This document shows, piece by piece, positions 1-8,441 of a DNA stretch of 64,000 nucleotides. Location: the NCBI RefSeq assembly GCF_030294945.1, contig NZ_AP018448.1, positions 6,850,001-6,914,000 of the forward strand. Reading direction: 5' to 3'. Both the position numbers and the translations under genes were made by a program. Source of the stretch: Streptomyces graminofaciens. Lineage in GTDB: Bacteria > Actinomycetota > Actinomycetes > Streptomycetales > Streptomycetaceae. Within the stretch, counting starts at the first letter, position 1. Each line of letters opens with the position of its first letter. The notes under the pieces were generated by a model. It was given only the letters and a program-made list of their open reading frames with translations, was not told where the DNA came from and made no database searches.

Positions 1-952
1 CACCGACGGCGAGGCGGTCCGCATCGCCACCGGCGCGCGCATCCCGCCGGACACGACCTCCGTCCTGCGCAGCGAGCACGGCCGGACCGACGACAAGGGT
101 CGGCTGCACCCGACCCGGGATCTGGCGCACGGTCAGGACATCCGCCCCCGGGGCCAGGAGTGCCGCAGAGGCGACCAACTGCTGCCGCTGGGCACGCTGA
201 TCACCCCGGCGGCGCTCGGACTCGCGGCGGCAGCCGGGTACGACACGGTCTCCGTGATCCCCCGCCCCCGCGTCGAAGTCCTCGTCCTGGGCGACGAGCT
301 GCTCACCGAGGGGCTGCCGCGCGAGGGCCTGATCCGGGACGCGCTCGGGCCCATGCTGCCGTCCTGGCTCCGGGCACTCGGCGCCGACGTCATCGCCGTA
401 CGCCGGCTCGGCGACAAGGCCGACGCCCTGTACCAGGCGGTGAAGAAGTCCTCCGCCGACCTGATCGTCACCACCGGCGGCACCGCGGCCGGACCCGTCG
501 ACCATGTCCACCCCACGCTGCGGCGCATCGGCGCGGAACTCCTCGTCAACGGCGTCAAGGTGCGCCCCGGCCACCCCATGCTGCTGGCCCGCACCAAGGA
601 GAACCAGTACCTCGTCGGCCTGCCCGGCAACCCCCTGGCCGCCGTGTCAGGCCTCTTCACGCTCACCGAGCCGCTGCTGCGGACCCTCGCCGGACGCGCG
701 GCCCCGGAGCCGTACGCGCTGCCGCTGCGGGAGACGGTGCACGGGCACCCGTACGACACCCGGCTCATCCCGGTCACCCTGCGCGCCGACCGTGCCGTAC
801 CACTGCACTACAACGGCCCCGCCATGCTGCGTGGGATCGCCACCGCCGATGCGCTCGCCGTCGTACCGCCGGGTGGTGCGCGCCAGGGACAGGAGCTGGA
901 ACTTCTCGATCTGCCCTGGGCGACCGCCGGAATCCAGGTGTGTTTCACGTGA
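1..952 (+). CDS. moeA: Molybdopterin molybdenumtransferase MoeA, 5' end outside window
   Basis: The reading frame is open from base 2 and ends at TGA 950-952, so only the C-terminal part (about 316 residues) is present. The visible part has the MoeA features: an ATGARIPP segment at the very start, the Arg-Gly-Glu-type linker region (RPRGQECRRGDQLLPLG), the domain similar to MogA (VLVLGDELL), a TTGGTAAG motif, and LVGLPGNPLAAVSGLFTLTEPLL. The family inserts molybdate into adenylylated molybdopterin in the cytosol during molybdenum cofactor synthesis. The last codons run into a parS palindrome, whose GTGA supplies the stop codon. I see no other molybdenum cofactor gene in the window. The start codon cannot be judged. 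Confidence 0.88.
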   Translation, partial: TDGEAVRIATGARIPPDTTSVLRSEHGRTDDKGRLHPTRDLAHGQDIRPRGQECRRGDQLLPLGTLITPAALGLAAAAGYDTVSVIPRPRVEVLVLGDELLTEGLPREGLIRDALGPMLPSWLRALGADVIAVRRLGDKADALYQAVKKSSADLIVTTGGTAAGPVDHVHPTLRRIGAELLVNGVKVRPGHPMLLARTKENQYLVGLPGNPLAAVSGLFTLTEPLLRTLAGRAAPEPYALPLRETVHGHPYDTRLIPVTLRADRAVPLHYNGPAMLRGIATADALAVVPPGGARQGQELELLDLPWATAGIQVCFT

Positions 953-956
953 AACA
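941..956. other. parS: parS site 1 (ParB-binding palindrome)
   Basis: This is a perfect 16-bp palindrome, TGTTTCACGTGAAACA, identical to the widely conserved ParB centromere site. It overlaps the moeA stop codon at 950-952. Two more copies follow within 103 bases, and a fourth lies upstream of aspS. In Streptomyces, ParB loads on such sites around oriC to segregate chromosomes during sporulation. Confidence 0.93.
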
Positions 957-988
957 TCCGCATCATCAACTGGCTGTGCGGCCAAGAG

Positions 989-1004
989 TGTTTCACGTGA
1001 AACA
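989..1004. other. parS: parS site 2
   Basis: A second perfect copy of TGTTTCACGTGAAACA lies in the gap between moeA and the potassium channel gene, 48 bases after the first. Confidence 0.93.
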
Positions 1005-1042
1005 ACGGCCAGACGGAGGCACAGTACAGACCGAGACGGGGA

Positions 1043-2143
1043 GTGTTTCACGTGAAACTGCCGGGCCATGACGCGATCGCCCGTCGGGCGGACGAGCGTC
1101 TCGGGACCCACCACGTACGACTGCCGAAGCGGGCGGTCGAGCGTCCGAGCCACCAGGTCGGCAAGCGGCTCGCGATGGCGCTGTTCGTGCTGGTCGCGAC
1201 CGCGTTCATCGTCTACGTCGACCACGAGGGCTACAACGACAACTCCGACGGTTCCGTCGACCTGCTCGACGCGTTCTACTACGCGACCGTCACCCTCTCC
1301 ACCACCGGATACGGCGACATCACCCCGGTCAGCGATGCCGCCCGGCTCACCAACATCTTCGTGATCACACCCCTGCGTGTGCTGTTCCTGATCATCCTGG
1401 TCGGCACCACGCTGGAGGTCCTCACGGAGCGCACACGCGAGGAATGGCAATTGAACCGCTGGAGGGCGGCCTTGAGGGAGCACACCGTTGTGGTCGGCTT
1501 CGGGACGAAGGGGCGGTCGGCGATCCAGACCGTCTGTGCGACAGGGCTGAAGAAGGAGCAGGTCATCGTCGTCGACCCCAGCTCCAAGGTCATCGAGGCG
1601 GCCACGGCCGAGGGGTACGCGGGGATCGTCGGGGACGCCACCCGCAGCGATGTGCTGTTGCAGGCCGAGGCGCAGAAGGCGCGGCAGATCATCATCTCGA
1701 CCGCGCGGGACGACACCGCCGTACTGGTCACACTGACCGCTCGCCAGCTCAACCGCGGGGCGAAGATCGTGGCCGCCGTGCGCGAGGAGGAGAACGCGCC
1801 GCTGCTGAAGCAGTCCGGGGCCGATGTCGTCATCACCAGCGCCAGCGCGGCCGGGCGGCTGCTCGGGCTCTCGGTGCTCAGCCCCGCCGCCGGCATGGTC
1901 ATGGAGGACCTGATCCAGCAGGGCAGCGGGCTCGACATCGTCGAACGGCCGGTCATAAAGGCCGAGGTGGGGCGCGGGGTCCGGGAGACCGACGACCTGG
2001 TGGTGAGCGTCGTACGCGGGCATCGGGTGCTCGGCTACGACGACCCGCACATCGGCGAACTCCAGGTGACGGACCGGCTGATCACGATCGTCCGCGCGAC
2101 GCCGGGCACCAAGGTCACTCCTGAGACCAGGCGCCTGCCGTAG
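1043..2143 (+). CDS. Potassium channel protein with NAD-binding RCK domain
   Basis: A 366-residue membrane protein. Residues about 44-59 and 103-123 are hydrophobic helices flanking a pore loop with the K+ selectivity filter TTGYGD (87-92). From residue 147 a TrkA-N/RCK Rossmann domain begins with VVVGFGTKGRSA and is followed by a TrkA-C-like end. This is the two-helix, one-filter plan of MthK-like channels, gated by ligand binding to RCK domains inside the cell. GTG 1043 gives the longest frame, but GTG 1052 fits the GGGGAG ribosome site (1038-1043) better. Either start lies in or against parS site 3. The stop TAG falls in a tandem repeat. It follows moeA in the same direction, with no functional link visible. 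Confidence 0.88.
   Translation: MFHVKLPGHDAIARRADERLGTHHVRLPKRAVERPSHQVGKRLAMALFVLVATAFIVYVDHEGYNDNSDGSVDLLDAFYYATVTLSTTGYGDITPVSDAARLTNIFVITPLRVLFLIILVGTTLEVLTERTREEWQLNRWRAALREHTVVVGFGTKGRSAIQTVCATGLKKEQVIVVDPSSKVIEAATAEGYAGIVGDATRSDVLLQAEAQKARQIIISTARDDTAVLVTLTARQLNRGAKIVAAVREEENAPLLKQSGADVVITSASAAGRLLGLSVLSPAAGMVMEDLIQQGSGLDIVERPVIKAEVGRGVRETDDLVVSVVRGHRVLGYDDPHIGELQVTDRLITIVRATPGTKVTPETRRLP
1044..1059. other. parS: parS site 3, overlapping a start codon
   Basis: A 15/16 match to the parS palindrome: the core 1045-1058 is perfect and the last base is T instead of A. It covers the first codons of the potassium channel gene, so ParB bound here would sit on the translation start region. Confidence 0.88.
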
Positions 2144-2213
2144 AGGTACGGCGGGTGCCGTAGAGGTACGGCGGGTGCCGTGACGTACGGCGGGTGCCGT
2201 GACGTACGGCGGG
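2136..2213. repeat. Tandem repeat, two 20-bp and two 19-bp units
   Basis: Units 2136-2155 and 2156-2175 are TGCCGTAGAGGTACGGCGGG. Units 2176-2194 and 2195-2213 are TGCCGTGACGTACGGCGGG. Each unit contains a short inverted repeat, CCGTA/TACGG or CGTGACG-like. The first unit contains the stop codon of the channel gene, and the array lies between it and the convergent ABC permease gene. It may act as a terminator or a DNA-binding array; the function is not known. Confidence 0.85.
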
Positions 2214-2242
2214 TGCCTGGTGCTCGACCGATCACCACGCGC

Positions 2243-3091
2243 CTACTTGCGGTTGTACAGCCGCATCGTGATCGGTCCGAAGACCAGCACGAGCAGGCCG
2301 GACCAGCCCAGTGACCAGGCGATCTCCGCTGTCGGCCACTCGCCCGCCATCAACTCCCGCACCGCCGAGGACAGATGGGTGATGGGGCTGTTGTTGACGA
2401 AGGCCTGGAGCCAGCCCGGCATGGTCGTCGGGTCGACGAAGACGTTGGACAGGAAGGTCAGCGGGAAGATCACCATCATGCTGACGCCCATCACGGACTT
2501 CTCGCTGCGCAGCATGAGCCCGAACATCGTCCAGATCCACGAGAACGCGAACGAGAAGACGATGAGCAGGGCAACCCCGGCGACGACGCCCAGCACACCG
2601 CCGTCAGGGCGGTAGCCAAGGATCAGGCCGACGGTGAGCATCACCACGGACGCGATCGCGTAGCGCAGGGCGTCGCCGAGCAGATAGCCGACCATCGTGG
2701 ACGGCCGCCAGACGGGCAGGCTGCGGAACCGGTCGAAGACGCCCTTCTCGATGTCGGTGTTGACCGAGACGCCGGTGTACATCGTGATCATCACGACCGA
2801 CATCACCAGGATGCCCGGCAGCAGGAACTGGATGTACTCGGCAGGAGATCCGGCCAGCGCACCGCCGAAGAGGTACGTGTACATCAGCACCATCATGATC
2901 GGGAAAGCGGTGACGTCGAAGAGCTGCTCCGGTACGTGCTTGATCTTGAGGACGGCCCGCCAGCCGAAGGTCAGCGACGCCGACAGGGCGCTGGGCCGGG
3001 GCGGCCGGTCCTTGGCGACGAGCAGCGCGGCCAGGGACTCGGTGCTGACCGGGGCGAGTTCCGTGCTCTCGGTGGTGGTCGCGGTGCTCAT
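2243..3091 (-). CDS. ABC-2 type transporter permease, DrrB-like
   Basis: A 282-residue integral membrane protein with six predicted hydrophobic segments, in the ABC-2 permease fold that forms the membrane half of drug and lipid exporters. A cytosolic N-terminus of about 45 residues precedes [19 protein letters not shown], the coupling region common in DrrB-like proteins. ATG 3091-3089 overlaps the TGA of the ATPase gene (ATGA), which sets the start and implies translational coupling. A longer frame runs back to 3583, but that part is out of frame with the ATPase gene and is not coding. Together the pair should form a homodimeric exporter of unknown substrate. Confidence 0.9.
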   Translation of the reverse strand: MSTATTTESTELAPVSTESLAALLVAKDRPPRPSALSASLTFGWRAVLKIKHVPEQLFDVTAFPIMMVLMYTYLFGGALAGSPAEYIQFLLPGILVMSVVMITMYTGVSVNTDIEKGVFDRFRSLPVWRPSTMVGYLLGDALRYAIASVVMLTVGLILGYRPDGGVLGVVAGVALLIVFSFAFSWIWTMFGLMLRSEKSVMGVSMMVIFPLTFLSNVFVDPTTMPGWLQAFVNNSPITHLSSAVRELMAGEWPTAEIAWSLGWSGLLVLVFGPITMRLYNRK

Positions 3092-4119
3092 GCCGCCGCC
3101 TCGTCCTTCGTCTCGTCGCGAACGGTGTTCTTGTCGACCGTGGTGTCGTGGCCGGTGAGGGCGAGGAACACCTCGTCCAGGCTGGGCTGCCCCAGGGAGA
3201 AGTTGTCGACGGTGATGCCGGTGCGGGCCAGTTCGGCGAGCGCGCGGGCCGCCGCCTCCGCCGCGCCCCGGCCGTTGCCGTTGGTCGAGCCGGCGCCGAC
3301 GCGCGCCGTCAGCGCCACCGGGTCCGGGTCGTGCTGCACCTCGGCGCCGAGCGTCAGCCGCAGCACCTCCTCGGCCTGCGGGCGCTGGGCCGGGTCCCGG
3401 AGCCGCAGATGGACGGAACCGGCGCCGACGGACGCCTTCAGCTCGCCCTTCGAGCCCTCCGCGATCACCTTGCCGTGGTCGATGACGGCGATCCGGGACG
3501 CCAGCTGGTCGGCCTCGTCGAGGTACTGCGTGGTCAGCAGCACCGTCGTGCCCTGGGCGACCACCGCGCGCACGATGTCCCACACGTGGTTGCGGCTGCG
3601 CGGGTCCAGGCCGGTCGTCGGCTCGTCGAGGAAGAGCAGGTCGGGGGTGTTGAGGATGGACGCGGCGATGTCGATACGGCGCCGCATGCCGCCCGAGTAG
3701 TGCTTGACCTGTTTCCCGGCGGCGTCGCTCAGGCCGAAGGCCGCCAGCAGTTGTTCGGCGCGGTGCCGGGCCGCCCGCTTGGGATGGCCGAGGAGGCGGG
3801 CCAGCAGTACCAGGTTCTCGGCGCCGGTCAGGTCCTCGTCCACGGAGGCGTACTGGCCGGTGAGGCTGACCCGGCCGCGGACCTCGTCGGCCTCGCGGAC
3901 GACGTCGTGGCCGAAGACGTGTGCCTCGCCGGCGTCCGGGCGCAGCAGGGTGGCCAGCATCTTCACGGTGGTCGTCTTGCCGGCGCCGTTCGGGCCGAGG
4001 ACGCCGTAGACCGTGCCGGCCGGTACGGCCAGGTCGACGCCGTCCACGGCGCGGGTTTCGCCGAACGTCTTCACCAGACCCGCGGTCTCGATGGCGAGGC
4101 CGGACGTCTGTGCGCTCAT
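3088..4119 (-). CDS. ABC transporter ATP-binding protein, DrrA-like
   Basis: A 343-residue ATPase. Walker A is GPNGAGKTT (42-50), the signature is YSGGM (141-145), and Walker B is [10 protein letters not shown] (161-170). The H-loop position reads [11 protein letters not shown], with Gln where most ABC ATPases have His; this is also typical of DrrA. The C-terminal 110 residues form the DrrA-type extension. It should power the permease encoded directly downstream with a 4-base overlap. Daunorubicin-resistance transporters are the best-known relatives, but nothing here identifies the substrate. The upstream gap carries a three-unit 24-bp repeat that could be regulatory. Confidence 0.92.
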   Translation of the reverse strand: MSAQTSGLAIETAGLVKTFGETRAVDGVDLAVPAGTVYGVLGPNGAGKTTTVKMLATLLRPDAGEAHVFGHDVVREADEVRGRVSLTGQYASVDEDLTGAENLVLLARLLGHPKRAARHRAEQLLAAFGLSDAAGKQVKHYSGGMRRRIDIAASILNTPDLLFLDEPTTGLDPRSRNHVWDIVRAVVAQGTTVLLTTQYLDEADQLASRIAVIDHGKVIAEGSKGELKASVGAGSVHLRLRDPAQRPQAEEVLRLTLGAEVQHDPDPVALTARVGAGSTNGNGRGAAEAAARALAELARTGITVDNFSLGQPSLDEVFLALTGHDTTVDKNTVRDETKDEAAA

Positions 4120-4263
4120 GTCTGAGGTCCTTCCACGTGCGGGGCCATGTCCGGGCTATGCAAAGAGAGACCGATGTCGGTGCCGGAACTCATCGGTCGC
4201 CGTGGGGGTTCTGGCGGCGGCCACGTGTCCACGGTCTCTCCGGGGCCGCCCGAATGCGCGTCG

Positions 4264-4335
4264 ATGAGGACCAAGGGACCAGACGTCATGAGGACCAAGG
4301 GACCAGACGTCATGAGGACCAAGGGACCAGACGTC
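4264..4335. repeat. Three perfect 24-bp tandem repeats between divergent genes
   Basis: Units 4264-4287, 4288-4311 and 4312-4335 are identical. Each begins ATGAGGACCAAGGGACC and ends AGACGTC, with the palindrome GACGTC inside. The array is in the 281-base gap between the ABC exporter genes (leftward) and the quinone oxidoreductase gene (rightward). A small frame reads through it as MRTKGPDV three times, but I do not consider it a gene. Perfect identity suggests recent duplication or an operator array. Confidence 0.9.
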
Positions 4336-4400
4336 GCGGGGAGGCAGTAGCCCACGTAGGCCCCCGCCCTGCCCGGTACCCGAGGAGTACCGTCCCCCTC

Positions 4401-5381
4401 ATGTATGCGATCACGATTCCCGAACCCGGTGGGCCCGACGCGTTGGTGTGGGACGAAGTGGTGGATCCGGTGCCCGGAGAGGGGGAGGTGCTCGTCGAGG
4501 TCGCGGCGAGTGCCGTGAACCGGGCGGATCTGCTGCAGCGGCAGGGGTTCTACGATCCGCCGCCCGGGGCCTCCCCCTACCCTGGCCTGGAGTGTTCGGG
4601 GCGGATCGCCGAGCTCGGCACCGGGGTCTCCGGATGGAGCGTCGGCGACGAGGTGTGCGCGCTGCTCAGCGGCGGTGGCTATGCCGAGAAGGTGGCCGTC
4701 CCGGCCGGCCAGCTGCTGCCCGCACCCCAGGGCGTCGACCTCACCCGGGCCGCCGCGCTCCCCGAGGTGACCTGCACGGTCTGGTCGAACGTCTTCATGA
4801 TCGCCCACCTGCGCCCCGGCGAGACCCTGCTCGTGCACGGCGGCTCCAGCGGCATCGGCACCATGGCGATCCAGCTGGCGAAGGCCGTCGGCGCGAGGGT
4901 CGCCGTCACCGCCGGCACCAAGGAGAAGCTCGACCAGTGTGCCGAACTGGGTGCCGACATCCTGATCAACTACCGCGAGCAGGACTTCGTCGAGGAGATC
5001 CGCGGGGCCACGAACGGCGCCGGCGCGGACGTCATCCTCGACAACATGGGCGCCAAGTACCTGGACCGCAATGTGCGGGCCCTCGCCGTCAACGGGCGGC
5101 TCGCCATCATCGGCATGCAGGGTGGCATCAAGGGCGAGCTGAACATCGGCGCCCTTCTCGGCAAGCGCGCCGCCATCAGCGCGACCTCGCTGCGCGCCCG
5201 GCCGCTCGACGAGAAGACGGCCATCGTCGCCGCCGTACGGGAGCATGTGTGGCCGCTGATCGCCGCCGGCCACGTACGGCCGGTCGTCGACCGCGAGCTC
5301 CCGATGAACGACGCCGCGGCCGCCCACCGGGTGCTGGAGGCCAGCGGCCACATCGGCAAGGTCCTGCTCGTCGTCTCGTAG
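4401..5381 (+). CDS. NAD(P)H-dependent quinone oxidoreductase, zeta-crystallin type MDR
   Basis: A 326-residue medium-chain dehydrogenase/reductase. The N-terminal catalytic domain has NRADLLQRQGFYDPPPGAS and GLECSGRIAELG. The nucleotide-binding motif LLVHGGSSGIGTMAIQLAK sits near residues 145-163, and no zinc-binding cysteine pattern is seen, which is typical of the zinc-free quinone oxidoreductase (PIG3/QOR) branch. It probably reduces quinones or similar electrophiles with NADPH in the cytosol. The start is ATG 4401; a longer open frame upstream reads through the 24-bp repeats and is not protein-like. It ends just before a short CACAGC repeat. Confidence 0.88.
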   Translation: MYAITIPEPGGPDALVWDEVVDPVPGEGEVLVEVAASAVNRADLLQRQGFYDPPPGASPYPGLECSGRIAELGTGVSGWSVGDEVCALLSGGGYAEKVAVPAGQLLPAPQGVDLTRAAALPEVTCTVWSNVFMIAHLRPGETLLVHGGSSGIGTMAIQLAKAVGARVAVTAGTKEKLDQCAELGADILINYREQDFVEEIRGATNGAGADVILDNMGAKYLDRNVRALAVNGRLAIIGMQGGIKGELNIGALLGKRAAISATSLRARPLDEKTAIVAAVREHVWPLIAAGHVRPVVDRELPMNDAAAAHRVLEASGHIGKVLLVVS

Positions 5382-5459
5382 CCACAGTCACCATCACAGC
5401 CACAGCCACAGCCACAGCCGGAGTCGTTGCCTGAGTCGTTGCCGTAGTGACAGCCCGCC

Positions 5460-5894
5460 TCAGGACCGCCGTATCCGCAGGCCCACGAAGGTCAGAGCCA
5501 GCCCCAGGCCCATGAGGATCAGGCCGCTGCCGAGCGGCAGGAGCTGGAGCACGGCCTTCTCGGCGGTGCCGGTCCGGGCGGCGTACGAGGGGACCGGCAG
5601 CGCGCCGTCGCGCGACGGCTCGGGGTCGACGTCCGGCTCCGAGCCGACCGCGTCCGTTTCCTCGTCGTCCGCGTCAGCCGAGGGCACCGCCGTCGGGTCG
5701 AGCGTGCCCAGCGGATCAGCCCGCCCGGGCCGCTGCCGCCCCTCGCCCGCCCGGCTCCCGGCCCAGGAACCGGCCGGGTCGGGCTCGGCGGCGTACGCCA
5801 GGGAGACCGGGACGGTGGTCAGGAGCACCAGCAGCCCTGTGACGAGGGGTCCCGTCACACACGACCAGCGCGACCTGCGAAGCCTTGGAGCCAC
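5460..5894 (-). CDS. Small secreted or membrane-anchored protein, unknown function
   Basis: A 144-residue protein from GTG 5894, which follows GAGGCTGAGGGC. An arginine-rich start (APRLRRSRW) leads into a hydrophobic stretch (TGPLVTGLLVLLTTVPVSLAYA), then a signal-peptidase-like A-A site. An acidic, Pro-rich middle follows, and a C-terminal transmembrane helix (about residues 120-139, LPLGSGLILMGLGLALTFVGL) ends in the basic RIRRS. This looks like a type I membrane protein facing outward. The frame stays open to 6035, but the extra 47 residues are VGAVLVGAVL-type translations of tandem DNA repeats, so I exclude them. I do not recognise the family. Confidence 0.62.
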   Translation of the reverse strand: MAPRLRRSRWSCVTGPLVTGLLVLLTTVPVSLAYAAEPDPAGSWAGSRAGEGRQRPGRADPLGTLDPTAVPSADADDEETDAVGSEPDVDPEPSRDGALPVPSYAARTGTAEKAVLQLLPLGSGLILMGLGLALTFVGLRIRRS

Positions 5895-5932
5895 GCCCTC
5901 AGCCTCACACGCGGCCCCGCAGGCGGCATCTC

Positions 5933-6026
5933 GAAACCGACCTGCCGAAACCGACCTGCCGAAACCGACCCTGCCAAAGCCGGCCCCGACGAGGACGGCC
6001 CCGACGAGGACGGCCCCGACGAGGAC
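5933..6026. repeat. Two adjacent tandem repeats (14-bp x3 and 15-bp x3)
   Basis: GAAACCGACCTGCC occurs at 5933-5946 and 5947-5960, with a one-base-longer copy at 5961-5975. GGCCCCGACGAGGAC occurs at 5982-5996, 5997-6011 and 6012-6026. They lie in the divergent space between the small membrane protein and bpa, so they may affect both promoters. Confidence 0.85.
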
Positions 6027-6087
6027 GGAGGCCACGCAAACGGTGGATCACCCTTGGCCGGGGGCACCTCGGTGATGAGGTGTACGC

Positions 6088-6651
6088 GTGCGAGAGAATG
6101 GCGGCATGGAGATGCCGAGGAACGAACGGTCGCCCGAACAGCCCCAGATCCTGGTCGTGGGGCAGGACGGAATGGCGGTGGGCGGCGGCGGAGGAAGCGA
6201 GGACTCCCGCGAGGTCCCGGTGACGGAGATGGTGGAACAGCCCGCGAAGGTCATGCGCATCGGCAGCATGATCAAGCAGCTGCTCGAGGAGGTGCGGGTG
6301 GCCCCCCTCGACGAGGCGAGCCGGGCCCGGCTGAAGGAGATCCACGCCAGCTCCGTCAAGGAACTGGAGGACGGGCTGGCCCCCGAGCTGGTCGAGGAAC
6401 TGGAGCGGCTCTCCCTGCCCTTCACGGACGAGGTGATCCCGAGCGACGCGGAACTGCGCATCGCGCAGGCCCAGTTGGTCGGCTGGCTCGAAGGCCTCTT
6501 CCACGGGATCCAGACGACCCTGTTCGCCCAGCAGATGGCCGCGCGGGCCCAGCTGGAGCAGATGCGCCGGGCCCTCCCGCCGGGGATGGGCGGCCACGAC
6601 GACGAGGACGACCCCCGCACGGGCGCCCGCACGGGCGGCCCCTACCTCTAG
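6088..6651 (+). CDS. bpa: Bacterial proteasome activator Bpa/PafE (DUF2587)
   Basis: A 187-residue protein. A disordered N-terminus with Gly-rich VGQDGMAVGGGGG leads to the conserved helical core, from VTEMVEQPAKVMRIGSMIKQLLEEVR through LVGWLEGLFHGIQTTLFAQQMAARAQLEQMR. This is the PF10759 family, which forms a dodecameric ATP-independent cap on the 20S proteasome in Mycobacterium. The tail ends Gly-Pro-Tyr-Leu, close to the Gly-Gln-Tyr-Leu tail that opens the proteasome gate in M. tuberculosis, so docking is probably kept. GTG 6088 has GAGG about 8 bases upstream; ATG 6106 is an alternative start. No proteasome subunit genes lie in the window. Confidence 0.87.
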   Translation: MRENGGMEMPRNERSPEQPQILVVGQDGMAVGGGGGSEDSREVPVTEMVEQPAKVMRIGSMIKQLLEEVRVAPLDEASRARLKEIHASSVKELEDGLAPELVEELERLSLPFTDEVIPSDAELRIAQAQLVGWLEGLFHGIQTTLFAQQMAARAQLEQMRRALPPGMGGHDDEDDPRTGARTGGPYL

Positions 6652-6718
6652 CCCCGGCACAGAACGGGACCAGCCCCGGCACAGAACCGACGCGGCCACC
6701 GACCCACGCAGGCACCAC

Positions 6719-6750
6719 AAAGGCCCCGGCACACCGAGTGCCGGGCCCTT
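6719..6750. terminator. Hairpin terminator between convergent bpa and kinase genes
   Basis: CCCGGCAC (6725-6732) pairs with GTGCCGGG (6738-6745) around the loop ACCGA. The stem can be extended by AAAGG/CCTT across a one-base bulge. It lies between two convergent genes, so it probably serves both directions. Confidence 0.7.
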
Positions 6751-6782
6751 CCACACGCGACGACCTAACGGCCCTCAAATCC

Positions 6783-8441
6783 TCAGGCCGGGTTGCCCGT
6801 GGACACCTTCAGGATGATCGTCGGCATTTCCGTGGGGTCCACGTCCGTGTTGTCGGTGGGGTACTGCTCCATGACCGTGCCCTCGCCGTACGTGTTCTCG
6901 TCGATGTCCTGGACGTCGTACTCCCAACCCGCCGCCTGCAGGCACTTCTTCACCGAGTCGATGTTGTTGTACGTGAAGTTCGGGAGCATGATCTTGTCCG
7001 GGTCGTTGACCGACTCCGTGGGCTCCGTGCACTCGGTCTCTTCCATGACCTTCGTCGTGTCCGGCCCCTTGTGCCCGGCGACCTCGCTCGACGTGGGCGA
7101 GGCGCTCGCGCCGCCGTCGGCCTCGTCGTCGCCGCCGCTGTTCAGCGCGAGTGCCACGATCAGGCCCCCGATAGCGACGAGTGACACGACGATCGAGCCG
7201 ATGACGACGGCCTTGTTGCCGCTCTTCTGACCGCCCCCCGAGCCGGCCGACATCGCCGACTTCGGCGGCGGGATGTTGTACGGCGGCGGGGTGGCCGCGC
7301 CCTGCTGGGGCGCGTACGCGGCGGTCTGCGGCGTCTGGTAACCGCCCTGCTGCGGATAGCCGTAGGACGGTGCGGGCGTCTGGTGGGCCGGCGGCGGAGT
7401 CGCCGGACCGTAGGGGCTCTGCTGCGGCGGCAGTTGGTACGGCGTCTGCACGCTGCCCGACTGCGGTGCGGGCGTCTGGTCGATCGGCGGGAAGACCGCG
7501 GAGGCCACCCCGGCGCCGCTGGACGTCTGCGCGCCCGGGACGATGTTCGGCGCGGCGGGCTGCAGCGAGGCCGCGACGCGCAGGCACTCGTCGCGCATCG
7601 CCTCGGCGTTGGGGAACCGCTCGTTCGGGTTCTTCTTCAGCGCGCGGGCGACCAGCGCGTCCACGGCCGGCGGCAGGGAACGGTTGATCGAGGAGGGAGC
7701 CACGGGCTCCTCCTGGACGTGCGCATACGCTATGGCCAGCGCGGAGTCCGCCTCGAACGGCAGCCGCCCGGTGGTCAGCTGGAAGAGCATGATGCCGACC
7801 GAGTACAGGTCGGAGCGGGCGTCGACGCCGCGACCCAGGGCCTGCTCGGGCGAGAGGTACTGCGGGGTGCCGACGACCATGCCGGTCTGCGTCATCGACG
7901 TGACGCCCGACTGCATGGCGCGGGCGATGCCGAAGTCCATCACCTTGATGATGCCGCGCTTGGTCACCATCACGTTGCCCGGCTTGATGTCGCGGTGGAC
8001 CAGGCCCATCTCATGGCTGATCTCCAGCGCCGCCAGCACGTCCGCGGTGACCTTCAGCGCCTTGTCGGCGGGCATCGCCCCGAGTTGCTGCACATCCGCG
8101 TCGAGCACCGAGCCGAGCGGCTTGCCCTCGATGTACTCCATGACGATGTACGGCGTCGTCATGCCGTCCACATCGTCCTCGCCGGTGTCGAAGACCGACA
8201 CGATGTTCGTGTGCGTGAGCTTCGCCACGGCCTGGGCCTCGCGGCGGAACCGCTCACGGAAGGACTGTTCGCGCCCGAGGTCGGTGTGCAGTGTCTTGAT
8301 CGCGACCTGTCGGTCGAGCACCGCGTCGTACGCGAGGTGCACCGAGGCCATGCCGCCCTCGCCGAGCAGGTCACGCAGCTGATAGCGGCCGCCGGCGAGC
8401 GAACGCCCCGCGTACCGGCCCTGTGCGGCGTCCTGGCTCAT
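6783..8441 (-). CDS. Membrane Ser/Thr protein kinase with C-terminal PASTA-like domain
   Basis: A 552-residue Hanks-type kinase. It has a Gly loop (GEGGMASV, 27-34), catalytic Lys 49, HRDIKPGN (HRD 149-151), DFG 169-171 and the APE-equivalent SPEQ. A Pro/Gln/Tyr-rich linker of about 110 residues follows, then one transmembrane helix (KAVVIGSIVVSLVAIGGLIVALAL), an acidic Ser/Thr segment, and one extracellular domain of about 70 residues (IMLPNFTYNNIDSVKKCLQAAGWEY... to TIILKVSTG) matching the PASTA fold pattern. PknB-type kinases sense cell-wall fragments through PASTA repeats; here there is only one. The start ATG 8441 has AGGAAG upstream. It is divergent from a second kinase at 8860. Confidence 0.93.
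   Translation of the reverse strand: MSQDAAQGRYAGRSLAGGRYQLRDLLGEGGMASVHLAYDAVLDRQVAIKTLHTDLGREQSFRERFRREAQAVAKLTHTNIVSVFDTGEDDVDGMTTPYIVMEYIEGKPLGSVLDADVQQLGAMPADKALKVTADVLAALEISHEMGLVHRDIKPGNVMVTKRGIIKVMDFGIARAMQSGVTSMTQTGMVVGTPQYLSPEQALGRGVDARSDLYSVGIMLFQLTTGRLPFEADSALAIAYAHVQEEPVAPSSINRSLPPAVDALVARALKKNPNERFPNAEAMRDECLRVAASLQPAAPNIVPGAQTSSGAGVASAVFPPIDQTPAPQSGSVQTPYQLPPQQSPYGPATPPPAHQTPAPSYGYPQQGGYQTPQTAAYAPQQGAATPPPYNIPPPKSAMSAGSGGGQKSGNKAVVIGSIVVSLVAIGGLIVALALNSGGDDEADGGASASPTSSEVAGHKGPDTTKVMEETECTEPTESVNDPDKIMLPNFTYNNIDSVKKCLQAAGWEYDVQDIDENTYGEGTVMEQYPTDNTDVDPTEMPTIILKVSTGNPA

Noticed and set aside
4147..4350. A 67-codon frame containing MRTKGPDV three times.
   Set aside because: The protein repeat is only the translated DNA repeat. 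There is no ribosome site and no family.
3921..5381. A 486-codon version of the quinone oxidoreductase.
   Set aside because: The extra N-terminus is translated from the ABC gene antisense and the 24-bp repeats. The family start fits ATG 4401.
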